A DNA stretch of 64,000 nt from Taenia hydatigena (lineage: Eukaryota > Platyhelminthes > Cestoda > Cyclophyllidea > Taeniidae): contig JADWOT020000006.1 of the NCBI GenBank assembly GCA_036345935.2, positions 4,963,543 to 5,027,542 of the forward strand, in the 5' to 3' direction. This document shows positions 1 to 13,377 of this stretch, one piece after another. Every line of letters starts with the position of its first letter. Within the stretch, counting starts at the first letter, position 1. Under the pieces are notes generated by a model, which searched no databases, was not told the DNA's origin, and saw nothing but the letters and a program-made list of their open reading frames with translations. Both the position numbers and the translations under genes were made by a program.

Positions 1-1930
1 GCGTGTTTGTGTTCGTAAGACGCCCTCGTTTGTGCTGACTTCAAGATCACAGGCTTGTAGTGTGTGTGATAGATGAGAGAGCCGTTTCCATGATTGCAAA
101 ACCTTGATGCAATACCACAGCGCAAACACTGATGACTCTGTGTGTGCCTATGAAACGCCCGTGTTCGTGGCACTTCTGGGCTCCGAAAATGATACGTCAA
201 TAAAGGAAGAGCTTGTGACAATTGTCAGGCCAATGCGATGTTACACGGCTTCTCAACCATCGATGGGCAAAACGTTCTTCTTTTTGGGAAGGATTTGAGT
301 TTACCCATTTGCGTCTGCCCATACATTTTTTTCGAGCCGAAGAAATAACCAATTGTGCGATGGCCGATGATAATGCGCTGTTCAATTTCACGGTCTTTAG
401 AAATGAAGTAGGCATTTTTGAATAGAGTAAGTTTTCAAAATTGCTGACTGATGAACCACCTGGGTGTGCCTGTATTTTCCTCTTCCATTACTTGAGATGG
501 AAGTAGTAGTTTGGCTGTATTTCTCAGCGGTCACGCCAGACAATGCATTCAGTCACTCCATTACTATTACTTCCATAGACGAATTCTGGGGTAAGTTTGT
601 CTTCCATCTCCATATTGGACTGCCCTGTCGCCCTCACCCTACTATATCCCATCTCTCTGTGCTTATCATCTTTGTGTGCCTTTCTGCCTCGGGATGATTG
701 AGTGAATGGTTTGGGCAAGCATTTGAAGCACTGTTTGCACACCTAGGTCGTTGTCATTTGTCATCGATTACATGAAGGTATCTTAACACGGTAATTGAAT
801 TCCGTACTCCCCATTTCATCCTTCATTAGGGTCATTGTGTTGTGAACGCTTTTGACTGCCTACTGTTATTGTTCAAGTTTCTACATTGCTAGATTTGACA
901 ACTCGCCGATAAACTCCTCAGCCTGAAACATGAATAACTGTTAGAAACCCCGCTGCTGTCATCTTGTTTGGAGTTTTCATCCGGTTGCTGTTTTCACTAC
1001 CGACGAATATAAATTTCCACAAACTTTTTATAGGAAGCCAAATAACTCTAGCCTCAGGTAAGTTGTTTTCCTTAGTAGTCTCTCCTCCATCCCTCCCCTG
1101 GTGCCTTGTGTTGAGAAAAGTTGCACTCTTTCCCTCCCCCTTCCTCCGTCGGTTCTAATGCTAGATCATTTCATTAATGAATCCCTGCCTGCGTCCTCCT
1201 GTAGACGCAGTATGCGTTTGGCGTTGGTATTGGCATAACTTATTTACCGAGCTCCGTTCTTGAATAAAAGAACTTCAACTGGCTCAGGGTTACCGACTTG
1301 ATTTCTCATGCCAGCAGCGCATCGTCCTTGAGGAGCATTTATTTGGCCTTCTTTGCTGCTTGCGTTGCTGCTCTTGCCGTTGTTGTGCTTGCATTTTGTT
1401 GTTATAGATTATTTTATTCGCTTTTCTCTCATCTCCGGGAGTCGATTCGAATACGTGCCTGTTGTTTTTCTCCCCTCTGGGCACTTGCCCTCATTTTTTT
1501 CTCTGGAGATTCAGATCGACTCTTCTTCTTCCCCTTTCAGCCTCCTCACGCCGCAAGTCCTCTGCTGTAAGTGCCCTTTTTTGTCCGTGCAGCTGTTGCT
1601 TTCTCTGTCTATGTACAAAATCGGCCCAACAGGAGCGCCTCACAATTGCTGCACTTTTTTGTGGGAGTTCACTTGCCCTTGGTGCATTGTGAATGATTTG
1701 CCAAGTAGTTCAAGTACATTGGGCGAATTATCACCGTCAATTAAGCTTCCAGCTATTTGAAAAATTATCCCCTGGATCAATTTTATATCATTAATTTCTG
1801 AAAGGATTTATGATGCGGTGGAAGCAATAAATTGAAGCATGGATGAGTGCTTGCTCGTAGAGCTTGCTTGCAGATCGTCCAGACTGAGACTGTTACTGCG
1901 ATCTTTCTTCCTCTTCTCCACTTCCTGCAG
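1..1930. other. Intronic or upstream sequence of the phosphorylase kinase gene
   Basis: No reading frame here resembles phosphorylase kinase or another family I know. It lies directly 5' of a recognisable internal exon whose acceptor is at 1929-1930, so most of it is probably one or more introns. Short stretches between an acceptor-like and a donor-like site (for example about 1035-1058) could be micro-exons but have no supporting homology. Confidence 0.5.
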
Positions 1931-3278
1931 TTCTTAAAGGTGGACTCACCCTACGATCTGTCCCACCTGACATCGCCAGCCATCTCAATTCCGCAGAGTC
2001 CTACGGGAACTCTGCGCAGCGCGGGCGGGACAAGGGCTCGCGCTGGCTCTCTGGCAGTCACGACTTCCATCGAGCCCCCAGGGGAAGTGCGCGATTTGTG
2101 GTCGCGGCGACGCAAAATCGATGGGTCGCTCAACCGCGTTCCGCCGCAGTTCTTCCAGTGCACTTACACTATCCTTGAACGCCTTCAAGGACTTCGTATT
2201 GGTGAAAATACGCTAACTACAACGCTCACCAAAGAGGTAATCCTCTCTCACTGCTGCCACAGGGTAGGGCTAGCGAAGGTCGAGATCTCGTATCTGAACA
2301 TCACACTGATTTAACTACCAATGCAGATGACCAAGGAGGAACTGAAGTTTGCGCTAGTGGTGGAGTCCTTTATTAACACTGTGTCGACGCCGGAGTATCG
2401 CCAGTTATTGGTGGAGGCCACCACAGTTCTTGGTGCCCTGGTTACTCACGACGAGGAAGCGCGGATTCAACTCAATTGCATCGTTTCCCTGGACGATCTT
2501 GTGGCTAAAGCCAATCACATTTTCTTGGAGGATCAGGTTCGATTCCGATATTACTCTGCGTCCTGTTTTCATAGGACATTTTATCGCTTTCAGCTCGTAT
2601 CGATGGGTTAGGCTAACTTTACTTCAATAGCTGTGCTTCTGAAGATCGTCACATGAATTGATATTCACAGTCCATCAGGCTGTCAAAAAATGGATTTAAT
2701 TCAAGCTTATAATCAGCTGTATACCAATGTCATCGGAGTTGCCTGTGCTAAGGCAGTGATGCGGATTTTAGTACCTTCTATACTGTTACTAGTACTTTAA
2801 ATCAGGGTACGCCCCATTAATCACGCATTCTTTCATAGTTCTTGCCCCCTCTGTGCCAATTGAATTGTCGAGAAGCCGTGATTAGTTATAACCAATGTGC
2901 TCTTATTTTTAATCACAGGCTGCCCATGGGGCCAATGCGACGCTGTGCTGCGCCAATCCCTTGGTTCGCGCCTCCAGGTCAGCCTCGGGTACGGAGGTTG
3001 AGGATGAGGCACTCTCAACCACCCCAACGGAGTCCAATCCCTCGGGCGTTACACGCAAGTTGGGTCTGGCAAGCGGTTGTCAGGTTCCGTCGATGACGAT
3101 CCCACCGCAGCAGAAGTGCCGCGGTTCACACCACATCTGTCACTACTTCTACGACACCCCGCCGGCTGGCCGATTCGGTACTATGGCCTACATGGTCCGC
3201 GCTCTCGCCGTCATTATTGGAGACTCACTACCCCTTGGCAATTCGGGTAACATTGCAGTCAACTGCTCAGTCGCGTAG
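1931..3278 (+). CDS. PHKA: Phosphorylase b kinase regulatory subunit, alpha type, C-terminal exons (5' end outside window)
   Basis: Three last exons: 1931-2236, 2327-2536 and 2919-3278 with stop; introns of 90 and 382 nt, phase 0. The protein is the C-terminus of the large regulatory subunit of phosphorylase kinase, which gates glycogen breakdown in the cytosol. Family blocks visible in order are RRKIDGSLNRVP, EYRQLLVEA, a HIFLEDQ helix and SGRFGTM-like PAGRFGTMAYM. The protein ends in the tetrapeptide CSVA, a CaaX box. Alpha subunits end in CaaX and are farnesylated, which favours alpha over beta. Between the HIFLEDQ and RFGTM blocks there is a linker clearly longer than in vertebrates, rich in Ser/Thr/Pro. 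It could hide one more intron. The second donor (gttcga) is weak. Most of the protein lies upstream of the window or in exons I could not see. Confidence 0.88.
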
Positions 3279-3449
3279 ACAGCCTTGCGGACTCTCCTCT
3301 GTGATCATCCCACGGTCGTGCGCTCTGCCCTTCTTTTGCTCCTTTGCATTACCCTCTACTGCTCTAGATTATGTGTGTAACCAGCCACGCATGACTGAGG
3401 TTATTAATCATTCTTCATTTATCATGACTTGTGGTTATTTTGGGCCGGA

Positions 3450-3455
3450 AATAAA
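3450..3455 (+). terminator. Poly(A) signal AATAAA of the PHKA-like gene
   Basis: Canonical AATAAA 172 nt after the CSVA stop codon, followed by a T/G-rich stretch. It is the first such signal downstream of the gene. Confidence 0.6.
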
Positions 3456-3479
3456 TTATTGTTGCTTGCCTTGGTTCTA

Positions 3480-5104
3480 GCCTCTTTACCTGTTCTACTC
3501 TGAGGGTGTGGTCTCCATCGGTTACTTTTTGGCTTCATAGACTGGCGAAATAACCGCAGTTTGAGTCATCGTGACTTTTACAATATTGCACTTCGTCTTT
3601 AGCCAGTATGCAAATCTTGGACTCGTTTGCAATTTCCGTTTGCACGCATAATAATCCACCCGTACGTACCCACTAGTGAGTAGCGTTTTAACAAGTTCCA
3701 CCTGGACCATTGCGAGGGTGCGACTACCTTCGTGAGGTTGCGGGCGACGCTTTGACCAAGTATGACTAGCGCCATCTGGTGACGCTAACCTCGTTCCGTG
3801 GCTTTCGATACTTCATGCAGTTACTATATGCTACATTGCGCACTTTGAAAGCCAAGTAGAGCTTAAACGCTTTAACTGTTTCGACTTCGTTGGTGCTGGC
3901 ACACCTTCACAAGTAAGCGAAAGGGGCTCAGTTCGTGCCGCTATGGCTCTTAGAATTACCTCAATCAACAAGCGAAGTGCGAGTCTCAGATCTCTCAGGC
4001 AATTGATGTCTTCAGATATCAGTACCAATCAGTCAACCAGTGAAAGTGTGGTTCATTGTTCGAGTCACCCCGCAAGACAAGGTTGGGTCGTGCTTTGGCT
4101 AAGGTAAAGCACCTGATTAATCGGTAGTTTCTTCGTCTACCTCGTAGGAGCATCTGCTTGTCTGCATCCACCGCTCACTGCATTCACGGAAGCTAAGCTC
4201 GTCAACCCGGTGGCAAGAAATAGCCACTGATTTCTGTGGGTTTGAATTTCTGTGCCCGAGTCACCTGAACCCTATCAAGGCCACCAATCGAATGGGCAAA
4301 AGATGAAGACCTCAGGGCAGATGTTATTAATAAGTGCGTAAAGGGACACGGTCAGAGCGTTTGCATCTGCCGGCTACAGATCAGACGACCGGTTTGAATC
4401 TGCATGTCAGTGATTCCAGCTGCAGGTAATTACAGCAACTGATTGACCTTGACCTCCAGTTGGCTACCATTACACTCAGAGTACGCCTCTGCCCAATATG
4501 AGCCATTCAAGAAGGACCGAGTGGTAGCACGACTGAAGAAGGTTGTAACTCTTGAAAACTCGAACGAGAGCACAGTCCGTGGAGCCACATATAAGTTGCA
4601 TCTTCCAAAGCACCAATTTTTCCCCCTGTCACAAACTTTACCGACAAAATTCACACATTAGTCTTACGGTAAGTAGCACCCACCTCTTCGACAAATTCGT
4701 GGAAATACATAATTACACTCACTCTTGATTCAAGTTTATCATCAATGCCTCCTACAACAGACAGGAAATGGGAACTTTAAAAGGCATTTTTACTTCTCAA
4801 ATCTCCAACCTGAGTGATCGACAATATTGCCTTGAAGACATCGAGGGAGGAAAAAAACATTGGTGAACAGCAACATCCGACGAGAACAATGTGAGTGCCT
4901 CCTCCCACATAAGTCCACTTCCATTTCCACACGCACAATAAGCGCGGCAATCTGTGTACATGTAAAATGAAGAGGAGTGCAAAATCAAAAAACGCGAACA
5001 ATGGGGTCACGTGTGAGAATAACCGCCTGTCTGGACACAAGACAAGGTGAGCGAAAGACTGATGATGCATTTAAGTAGCATGAGTAATTTGGCGTATGGT
5101 TCCA
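3480..5104. other. Intergenic region between two convergent genes
   Basis: Short open frames only, none with a recognisable product. Both flanking genes end toward this stretch, so it should contain the two 3' ends. A decayed tRNA-like stretch lies near 4335-4415 (see rejected items). Confidence 0.5.
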
Positions 5105-8100
5105 CTAGGAGAGCGCGATGATGCGGTAGGGACGGGGAGCGGTGCGCACCCCAGTCACTCGTTGCACTGTCGGTGGCGAAGCGGAGGGAGCCAAACTGCT
5201 ACTTTTCACCGTCACCCAGGTAGCAATATCGCCCCCCATGTAGACGTTGTCATAAAAGTGACCCAACAACTCCACATCCGCCGACGGCACCGCTTGTCGA
5301 GTGTTGCGAATAAACTCGCGTTTGGACATCTTATTCTTGATCTGTGGGCTCGCAAAGTCCTTCGACAGCATGAGCAACGAGAAACAGAGCACGTAGACCA
5401 CATCTGAAACGGGTGGTAATCAGCGGATTAGGGTGCGCTCCTATTCTTTCCCAAAGCTAGATGCTTAAATAGATCTGCATTAGGTGGGCTTTCAAAACTG
5501 AGACGGTCACTTCGATTTCATGTTAGTTTGAACATGCCATCCATACTTTCAGACGTTTCTGGAGGCAACTTGTGTCCTCAGTCCGTGATCCTCTAACCAA
5601 GCTAAAGACCAAAATCGTGCATGCCACCCACGAGTATTCAATTAGTTCCCTGTCAAATTAAATAGGGCTCCGTAAGGCTTTTGGAGATTCTTCTGGTGAA
5701 CTTCAGGCAGTCAACCATAACAAAATCGACGAAGATTTTAAGTGGGTTTTGTATGCATGTTCGCGAGCAGAAAACTACACGGAATAGAGGAGCACTTTTC
5801 AATGGACTCTAGTAGCACGTCAATGGTCGAAAAAATTAGCATTAGCCCAACCTTTTTCTTTAGACAGTAAAAAATTTGCCAATTACGAGCAGGCACGCCA
5901 TGTGAAACTTGAGTCTTCACACATTTGCTACCAATAAACACAAAACAATGCACTCTTCGTGAAGCCGCTGTCGAAGATGTGGCTGTCAACACGAGATTGT
6001 GCGGTCTCATATGCAAGTACATGGGTGGGTATGCGCGTTCAAGGTGTGGTATGCAATTCCTATTTGTTGACAAAACTAGTTAAGCATTCACTATACCCAC
6101 CCATGTGATCTAAAAGCCACAAAGCCCGAGTTGACCTAGGAGGGTTGAAAACGAAAATAGGTCACCTTGCTTTTAAAAACAAGGCATTAAATAAAGTCGG
6201 CTATCCAAACGTTTCTAGTGGTTACGTGACAAACAGAGTAGGAGGGAATTCGCCCGGAAAAAGCAAGCTTGGCACACAATACTAGCCAAGATCCTCAAAA
6301 AATATAGGCTAACGATCAGAGGAGCACGATTAGATTTAACTCGAAAGAATACACAGTGTTCCCGCTTATCATGACGCGCTCAATGATACGGCTTGTTATT
6401 GCATAAACTACCCAAAATCGAGAACAAGAATCCAGTAGAACAATAGGGCATCAGGATTGGACCTATCCGGTGGACCCGAACGCACGAATTTGGCACTCGA
6501 AAAATCGATCATCACAAATTAGGGGCCAAATCAGAGATACAACCGACCATCCGATTCGCACGTATGAAAGTTTTTCATAGAACGTTGCCTTGATCCTGTA
6601 ATGCAACATTACAACACCGAAAGCCGCCAAACGCATAACACAAAGAACGATAGTCAAACCTGGGCGGAGTCCAATGTGCGGATTGCAGCGAGCGAAATGC
6701 TCCGAGAAGCGTTCGAGCAGTCGAGGGATAAAGTTGTGTGTGTCATTCTCCGGACTGGGCAGTTCGGTAAAGAGATTGCGTAGGGCATCTGGGAGAAAGG
6801 CGCTGCGAAAGTCCTTCAGTCGAATCACTTCGTCCAGCACCTCCGGACTGAAGAAAGGCAAGCACACTCATAGAAGTAAAGAGAGAGCAGTTAAATAGAG
6901 TTGCCAAATGTAGGTCAAAAATGTTGCGTAAGTGCTTAGTTTAGAAATATTTGATTTTTTTGCTGGAGCTTTGTGCTGTTACTCCGGTGATTCATCGAGC
7001 CTACCCATAGCCTTCTATTTCACTCAAATATTATACCTGCGTAGCATTTATATCCTTTGCTTTATTTTTACTGAAAACTTTTACTACTATGCCATTGCTT
7101 TGCCATCCGTGTGAATCCGTACTGATACCTTAAGCGAAGTGTGTTGAGTATCTACTTACAGACGTTACGACACATAGATCTTAACCATAGAATCTTGCTG
7201 ACGTTACAGCGAATTGCGCCAATCTGGTTCCGTCTAAGAGCAAATTCATGCTACTTTAAGAATCACATCAGTTACTCGAGTGAAGCATTCGAAAACAGTT
7301 TCAGCAATCAATTAACTCACTAGATAATGTCAGTGGGTGAAAAACTACGCGTGTAGCACTAAATAAGCACCATAGTTAGGTAGAACAGGTATGCCCGGAA
7401 TTATCCTAAAAATTCGTCAGAACCTCTCAATTTATTTAATGCTTCTGGTGTGAATTCACACAATCACAAAGAAGAGCAAGTAAACATTCACCTAACATCC
7501 AAGCACCAGTCAAACATGCAGCATTTCGCAATCCAACTTGATTTCATGCTAGTGTAACCATTTTCAAAAGGAGTAGGATACGTTGCTAATAAGCAGCTTG
7601 AATCACTTCTTTGAATTCGCAAAACTGCACGTGACTGCTTGCGTTATCAAGCACAGGTGTCAGCCAGAAAAGTTTGGTTCGGATCACACGCTTACCTAGC
7701 CTCGAGATATCGCCTTTTCTGCACTGGATCCAATCCAGGAGTGACGTGGAGGTACAAAGCAACGTGATGAATATCGTCTTTGAGGATTTCATTTTCCTGA
7801 AGGTAACGAATCCCCTCGAAGGCGTCGCTGTTGAAGGTTAGTCGAGCTTCATCGAGGCGGAGGAAGAGAATTCGGAAGGAGAAGTGCGGCCTCTCTTGCC
7901 ACGTCTCATAGACCGAGCAGAAGGGCCAGTAGGCTCGACACAACCTGTAAAATTACAATGTGAGTGGCTTCGCTGAAATCAAAATTTTGGAGAGTGGTTA
8001 GGGGTTTGGTAACAATAGAGTAGCTACGACCTTATAACCGTATATAGATAGTAAAAATAATATGGAGGGAAATTGCTCACCCCCGCCAGAGTAACTCATT

Positions 8101-8383
8101 CGAAGCAAGATCCCACCAGACTCCAGAGGCCAGGTAAAGATCCGTGGGGTTCAGATGAGATAAAATGGACAATGCAAGCTCAGGTGGGAGGTCGACTAGG
8201 TCGAAATGACGCCCTTCCGATTCCTCTAGTAAATAGTTGAAAGTTGTAAAGAACCAAACCTGGGTTATTAACAGTATCAGCCCGCCAGGAAGAAGGAAGA
8301 AGAGCGGCTAGTTGGGACTGATAGCGTTGGGGGAGAAGCAAGGCCCACTTATCGACTGGAACGGCCGACAGAAGTTGGCCCAT
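5105..8383 (-). CDS. FBXO8: F-box only protein 8 (F-box plus Sec7 domain), complete
   Basis: Five exons on the minus strand: 8383-8260, 8225-8081, 7944-7696, 6847-6660 and 5403-5105. All splice sites are GT-AG and the phases agree. They give a 334-aa product; human FBXO8 is 319 aa. The start MGQ matches the family's MGQ start. The F-box is at about residues 51-90 (LPPELALSIL, DLYLASGVWWDL, ELLWRG). The Sec7-like domain follows, with DFRSAFLPDALRNLF and the block NKMSKREFIRNTRQA near its end. FBXO8 is an SCF substrate receptor reported to act on ARF6, linking ubiquitylation to ARF signalling. The glutamic-finger region reads SPEND. After the usual family end there is an extra C-terminal tail of about 40 residues rich in Ser, Pro and Arg. 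The first intron is only 34 nt. The gene is convergent with the PHKA-like gene. Confidence 0.92.
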
Positions 8384-9158
8384 TTGGATCCTTCAATAGA
8401 ATAATTAGTGAATGAAATAAAAGCGAAGAGGCACTAAGCGTCTCCCCAAATAAGGCAAGAATGAAACTCGCGTTGATGAGACTAGAGAGTTTACTATCAA
8501 AAGTAAAATCTTACTAAAAGTGGATGTCGGAGCGTGACCAGCCATGCATTCGTGATTGCGAATAGGGTTTGGATTAGTCATGCCCCACTGGATCGAGAAA
8601 AGTCAGGTGTACTTAAAAACCGTATGAAGGGAAACATGATATTTTGTAAGTAACATCAAATCACAAATGCTGCTTTACCGAAAAATAAGTAGTAACAATA
8701 GGTATCTATCCCTCATATAGGCATGGGAATTCAGGTGAGACGAAACATAAGACGCTAGTGAAAAGTTGCTTTACCCTTCGTTACAGTAGCGTTACATGCA
8801 AGGTAGTTTGAATATAACGAAAGAGGGCAAGAGATCCACCCACGAACCAAATAAGGTGCAATCCCCAACAAGGATAGACTCCGCGGGTTAAATATGACTC
8901 TTCCGCATCATCAATATTATCTAACACTAACTAAAGCATGAACTTGAAAGTGATCTTTTATTTTTGCTAAACTTACAAATTACCATTTTGCGGCAGTTTT
9001 ATTCTGAAACTGCCGAGCGGGTTTTGGAAGTACAAATCATATAATTTTCTGGTACTTTGCTTCGCATCGTTTTAACAAAATATGCATATCAATGCCTGAT
9101 TTAGCTCCGCGAACGAGCATTGACAAAGCTAAGAGGATTCTGGGTCTGATTGCTTTTT
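8384..9158. other. Gene-free stretch 5' of FBXO8
   Basis: I see no coding exon. It should contain the FBXO8 promoter and 5' UTR, but no TATA box or other clear element could be fixed. Confidence 0.4.
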
Positions 9159-9508
9159 TAGCGTTATGCGACTTCCTTGAAGGCAAGCGAAAGCATAATA
9201 AATAAAGAGAATGGGGTTGCTGGCATGGACCGGAGGCCGACCTTGTAGCGTCCCGAGGCTCCCTCGAAGGCAATAGAAGGCAGAATGCCAGGGTAGAATA
9301 TATGTATTCAGCAGACGGAGGGAAACAAGCTGCTGGCCTGGTCCAAAGGCCAGCCTACGCAACTTGGGCAATACGGATACCTCTGTGCCCTTGACTGAAA
9401 CCGGCAGTTCCAACAAACAAAGTACTACAGGCCTCATCCACTTAGGTCAATATGGCCACCCAAGTGACCGGAACCGAAACTGGCATTCAGAGCAACCAAA
9501 ATATTACA
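9159..9508 (-). mobile_element. Old TRIM-type LTR split by a younger LTR
   Basis: The two halves, 9159-9243 and 9430-9508, join into one LTR in minus orientation that ends TATTACA. The halves match the same family as the copies at 13378, 26830 and 38134 but are more eroded. They are separated by a full-length LTR of the same family. The left boundary is approximate because the first bases have decayed. Confidence 0.7.
9244..9429 (-). mobile_element. Solo LTR of TRIM family, nested in an older LTR
   Basis: 186 bp starting TGTAGCG and ending CTACA. In reverse complement it matches the LTRs of the complete TRIM at 26830-27688, including the AT-rich stretch and the gcctcggga block next to its end. 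The flanks gacct and ggcct agree at four of five bases and look like a target-site duplication inside the older LTR. Confidence 0.8.
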
Positions 9509-12500
9509 ATTTTACTCGCTTTTAATCTGATGCCTAATAAAGACCTCGTTGGGCTTTGCTTTAGCCTCTCCGGTCCTTTTTGGTTTTCAAGGCATAGTGA
9601 TAGCTAAACTATAAAAGAGCTGGAAGGCCATGTGCATGCCTGAAACCATTCCTCAGAGTGGAAGCACAACTTAAGAAACATTTAGATAAAATGTCAAATT
9701 ATTGCAGTTCCACCATTATCATTCCCTAATATCTATGCTCAAATGCAGCTGCCTTTCAGTAAACAGGATTTTTTTTGAATTACCAAGTGTAGTACTGAGG
9801 GACTGCGATAATTTTGAGATCAAATGACGTCAATTCTGACAAATTTTAATTAATCTTCTGGCAATGCCACAACTCTCAGGCACCAATCTCCTTCAGTTTT
9901 AAACTCATTGAGCCTTGTATCAGGCAGATATGCTGGCAAGCTCTTTCAAACTCTTGCATACGCTTCATTTATTTGAGTTCTCAAACTTTGTGCATTTGTT
10001 CACCTGATTTTTATCTTTTCAGGCATATGTAAGAGCTTCACGGTGATCGAATTGGGACAAGGTGGGGTACCCATTTTCGAGGGTCAATCTGAATATTTAG
10101 TCTTGAGGTCGCTTGTCATTTTTCTTCTTCGAATATTGCCAAGTTTGCCAATGGTCAACCTTCCATTTTTAAGGTATTTATGGAGCTCTGAGACTTCTTT
10201 AAAGGCGAAGCAACACATGAAGCTAGGGTAAGACTTGTATTACCGACATACAGAAGGGCCTGAATGCCACAATGCCGAGAGAATCTCAAGGGCGAAGTCT
10301 TGGTTTCCTGCAAAACCAAAGCGAAGAGTCAAACAAACAGTCGAAGCAGAACATATTGCTTTTGTTGATGCCCAATTAAAAGGGCGTTTCTTATGAGTCC
10401 TTTTGCACACTATGATTGAAGTCTTGTGGAAGGCTTTTGCGATTCCAGTTTTGGTGATGTCGTTTGTAGCTTCTAATAGACTTAATGATAGGCTGAAATT
10501 ACAAAATCTCAAGTGCTCATCGGTTCACATCATAGCATTCACCATTAATAGTAGCATTCAAAAAATGTCCATTTTGAATTCACTTGAAGTTACACTTGTA
10601 AATGTGTTGGAGGGTTGATATAGCAAGCATCTTTAATGATGCGGACAAAAATAATGCTACTATTTGCCACAGCAACCTCTTGAAAAGGTCCCACCAACTG
10701 TTGATGTGATCACAAACCGGTCAACCCATTGGCTCTCTGGTGTGCCTTGGTACAAACAAGCACAGATGGCAGCCAGATAAGCACGAAGAGGCAAACGAGG
10801 CGGGGAGGGAGCTATACCGCACTCGAGCAGGAAGCTCTTTCCCCTCTACCCAGCCCCTACTTTTCTCCCACCCATTCTTCTTCCTCTGCCTCCCACCCTT
10901 CAGCTAGATTGTCATCAGATGGCGTGTTATAGTCTGCGCAAAGTGGACCCTCGGTGTGATTATCTCGAAAATACCATCACTTCATGGCTACATCGCCTCA
11001 CCTCTTCTCGATATTTCGCCCTACACACCATTCACCTTCCTGTTCTTTTGGAAAGGGGTTAATCCGACATGATTGCTCGTAACCAATATGAATAACGGGT
11101 GTAGGATATGCAAAAGTAAATTGCGAGTCAGTGTTCAAATTATGTGGAATTTAAATCACGCTCAACGGTGTCAATCGCATTACTCATGCCACTTTGTGCA
11201 TTTAGGCAAACTGATTTGAGCGTTGTCAGGCCTGGGACCGCAGGTGCAAGCTAGTCTTCAATTTTGATCGTAGTTTTACGCATTCTAGACGAACTTTTGA
11301 AAAGGCGTATTCAAGCGAAAATTAATGCATACTTTAAAGGTTGGTTTGTTTGGCGCTAACATAATGACTGCCAATTTATAAGTGAGAGGCTTTGGATCTT
11401 TTTATCCTTTATTTTTTTTAAACATTGATAAGTCTTTGTGACTTAGAGTCATTGACAATTCTGTGACAGAGGGACCTTACAGTGACTGTAATACTTATGT
11501 TCCTTAAAATTGCTTTGTAGGCCGGAGGCGGGACGATAATTTGAACCTGGTTGCGGAGCGGCGTGGTGACTCCGAGGAGCGTGACTTATCCCCGTCCTGA
11601 ACTCTCCTACAAGACCTCTCTGTACCCTCTCTCTTACCCATCATAAAGATGTCGGAGCGTGCCTAGACTTCTAATAACAAGGGTGGTAAGAGGGAAGAGG
11701 AGGAACCCTCCGCAGTGGCAACGGGTGTAACAATAACTTTGGAACTATTTTATTGAAGAATTTCAATGGGACTCATCAAAATCTCCAATTACGATAGTCT
11801 AAATTAATTTACAGCTTCTCGTGACTGAAGTATGCCTAATAGCGTGTCGTCATGAGCAGGCGACGACACAGTACTTTACATTCATAAAATTGCTTTACTC
11901 TCACCCACACACATACTTTCTGAACCCGTTAAAGTGGTTATCAGATGCAAAATATACAAAGCGTTCCTATGAATCACACCAAGAGTCTGGATTTTCTTTA
12001 TAAAATGCATTCAGACTGTAGGCAACAACCTTGTTGCCATTCAAAATCAGTTTATGTACCCATTTACTTAAATGTCAGTGGGAGTGTCTCAGGGCCTTAT
12101 GCAACAAAAATTCACTTATACCTTGTGCAATGACTGGATGAATGCTGAGTTCAAATAAGCAAAGCTCCAAATCCCAATACCACTAAATGTCGGGGAGACG
12201 GAGTCAAAGTCCAAAAGACAAACCCTCACAAAGCACAAAAATGAAGCACGAGATTTAATTGGTGCTAAAAGCTAGTAAAAACTTTGTCTCATGCTGGTCA
12301 ACGAGTTACCGTGACTGAAGTAGACCTACCCTCGTGTCAACATGTGATATGAGGCGGAAAACTCGAGTCATAAGTTGTGATTATTATCCATGTCACTGAA
12401 GTGCCTTAATTTACACTTCTCGAAAAAATTGGTGAGAGTTTTCAGTGGATGAGAATGATTTCGCGAATCGTATGGAAATTACCTATTAAGAGTTTGCCTG

Positions 12501-13377
12501 ATGTGTGAAACTTTGATAGGTGCACACTGAAATTCGGCCTAAAAATTTTTAAGCATCCGTCTCCACAAGAGTAATTAGTACTGCTTTAAAGAAGTGATAC
12601 TCAAGGTCTTATTTAGCTACCACATCCCTCAATCTTAATAAATGCCTAAAAGCATTTTTTGCGAAAAAAGCAAGATTAAATTGGTTAAGTCTGTACATTG
12701 CTTTACACAAGTGACAGAAAATCTTTCGATTTGATAGTAAAAAGAGATTAGGATATTAATGCTGTTGATAATTTGTTGTAAATTATGTGGTTAGCATGAA
12801 TGTGTGATTATATATACGAAACACGACAAAGTAGCTATTCCATACCCCCGCTCAATGCTGCTATGAGCTTCCATACCCTCGTCACTAGTTCCTTAGTTAA
12901 AAGCTTACCTCAGTTACCACGACGAATTTGTAAACAAAATTAAAAATTAAATGTAATCGCTTCGCAAAGCAAAGTCGTTTAGAATCCGTATTCATTTTAG
13001 TTTAGACGGATTGGGAAATGTACAGGTGCAATGCTAATTTTCATGCTTTTACTGAGTAGATTATGAAGGCCTTCATTTTCCAAATGGGCCTCTCTCTTTT
13101 GTATTGTATTCTAACTTGAGCTACTTTTTAGTGATTACAATAATGCAGCAAATGGAATCCAAAGATATGCAGCAATTTATGCCAATTCTCGATGGAACCG
13201 TGTTTACGAGTGCCGAGGACTCTCTGTGAAATCCATTCCTTCCATCCACTTATCACGAATTCGGCGAAGTGAATTACTTTTCTGGGCATTTCATGATGAC
13301 ACAGGAGTATGCGCGTGATTTAAGCTAGAATGTAATTCGGTCAACGAAATTCATGCCAGTATTTAATTCTCTAGCCC
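9509..13377. other. Gene-free AT-rich intergenic sequence
   Basis: Only short open frames without family resemblance on either strand. A stretch at about 10840-10910 is pyrimidine-rich. No exon with good splice sites and coding character was found. Confidence 0.4.

Noticed and set aside
1035..1058. 24-nt stretch between tttttatag and gtaagt, possible micro-exon
   Set aside because: Its phase does not fit the next phosphorylase kinase exon and the encoded residues match nothing in the family.
4331..4420. tRNA-like stretch with a perfect 5-bp anticodon stem and a GGTTTGAATC B-box-like block
   Set aside because: The T stem pairs at only three of five positions, base 33 is C and not T, and no acceptor stem forms. 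At best a decayed tRNA or SINE head.
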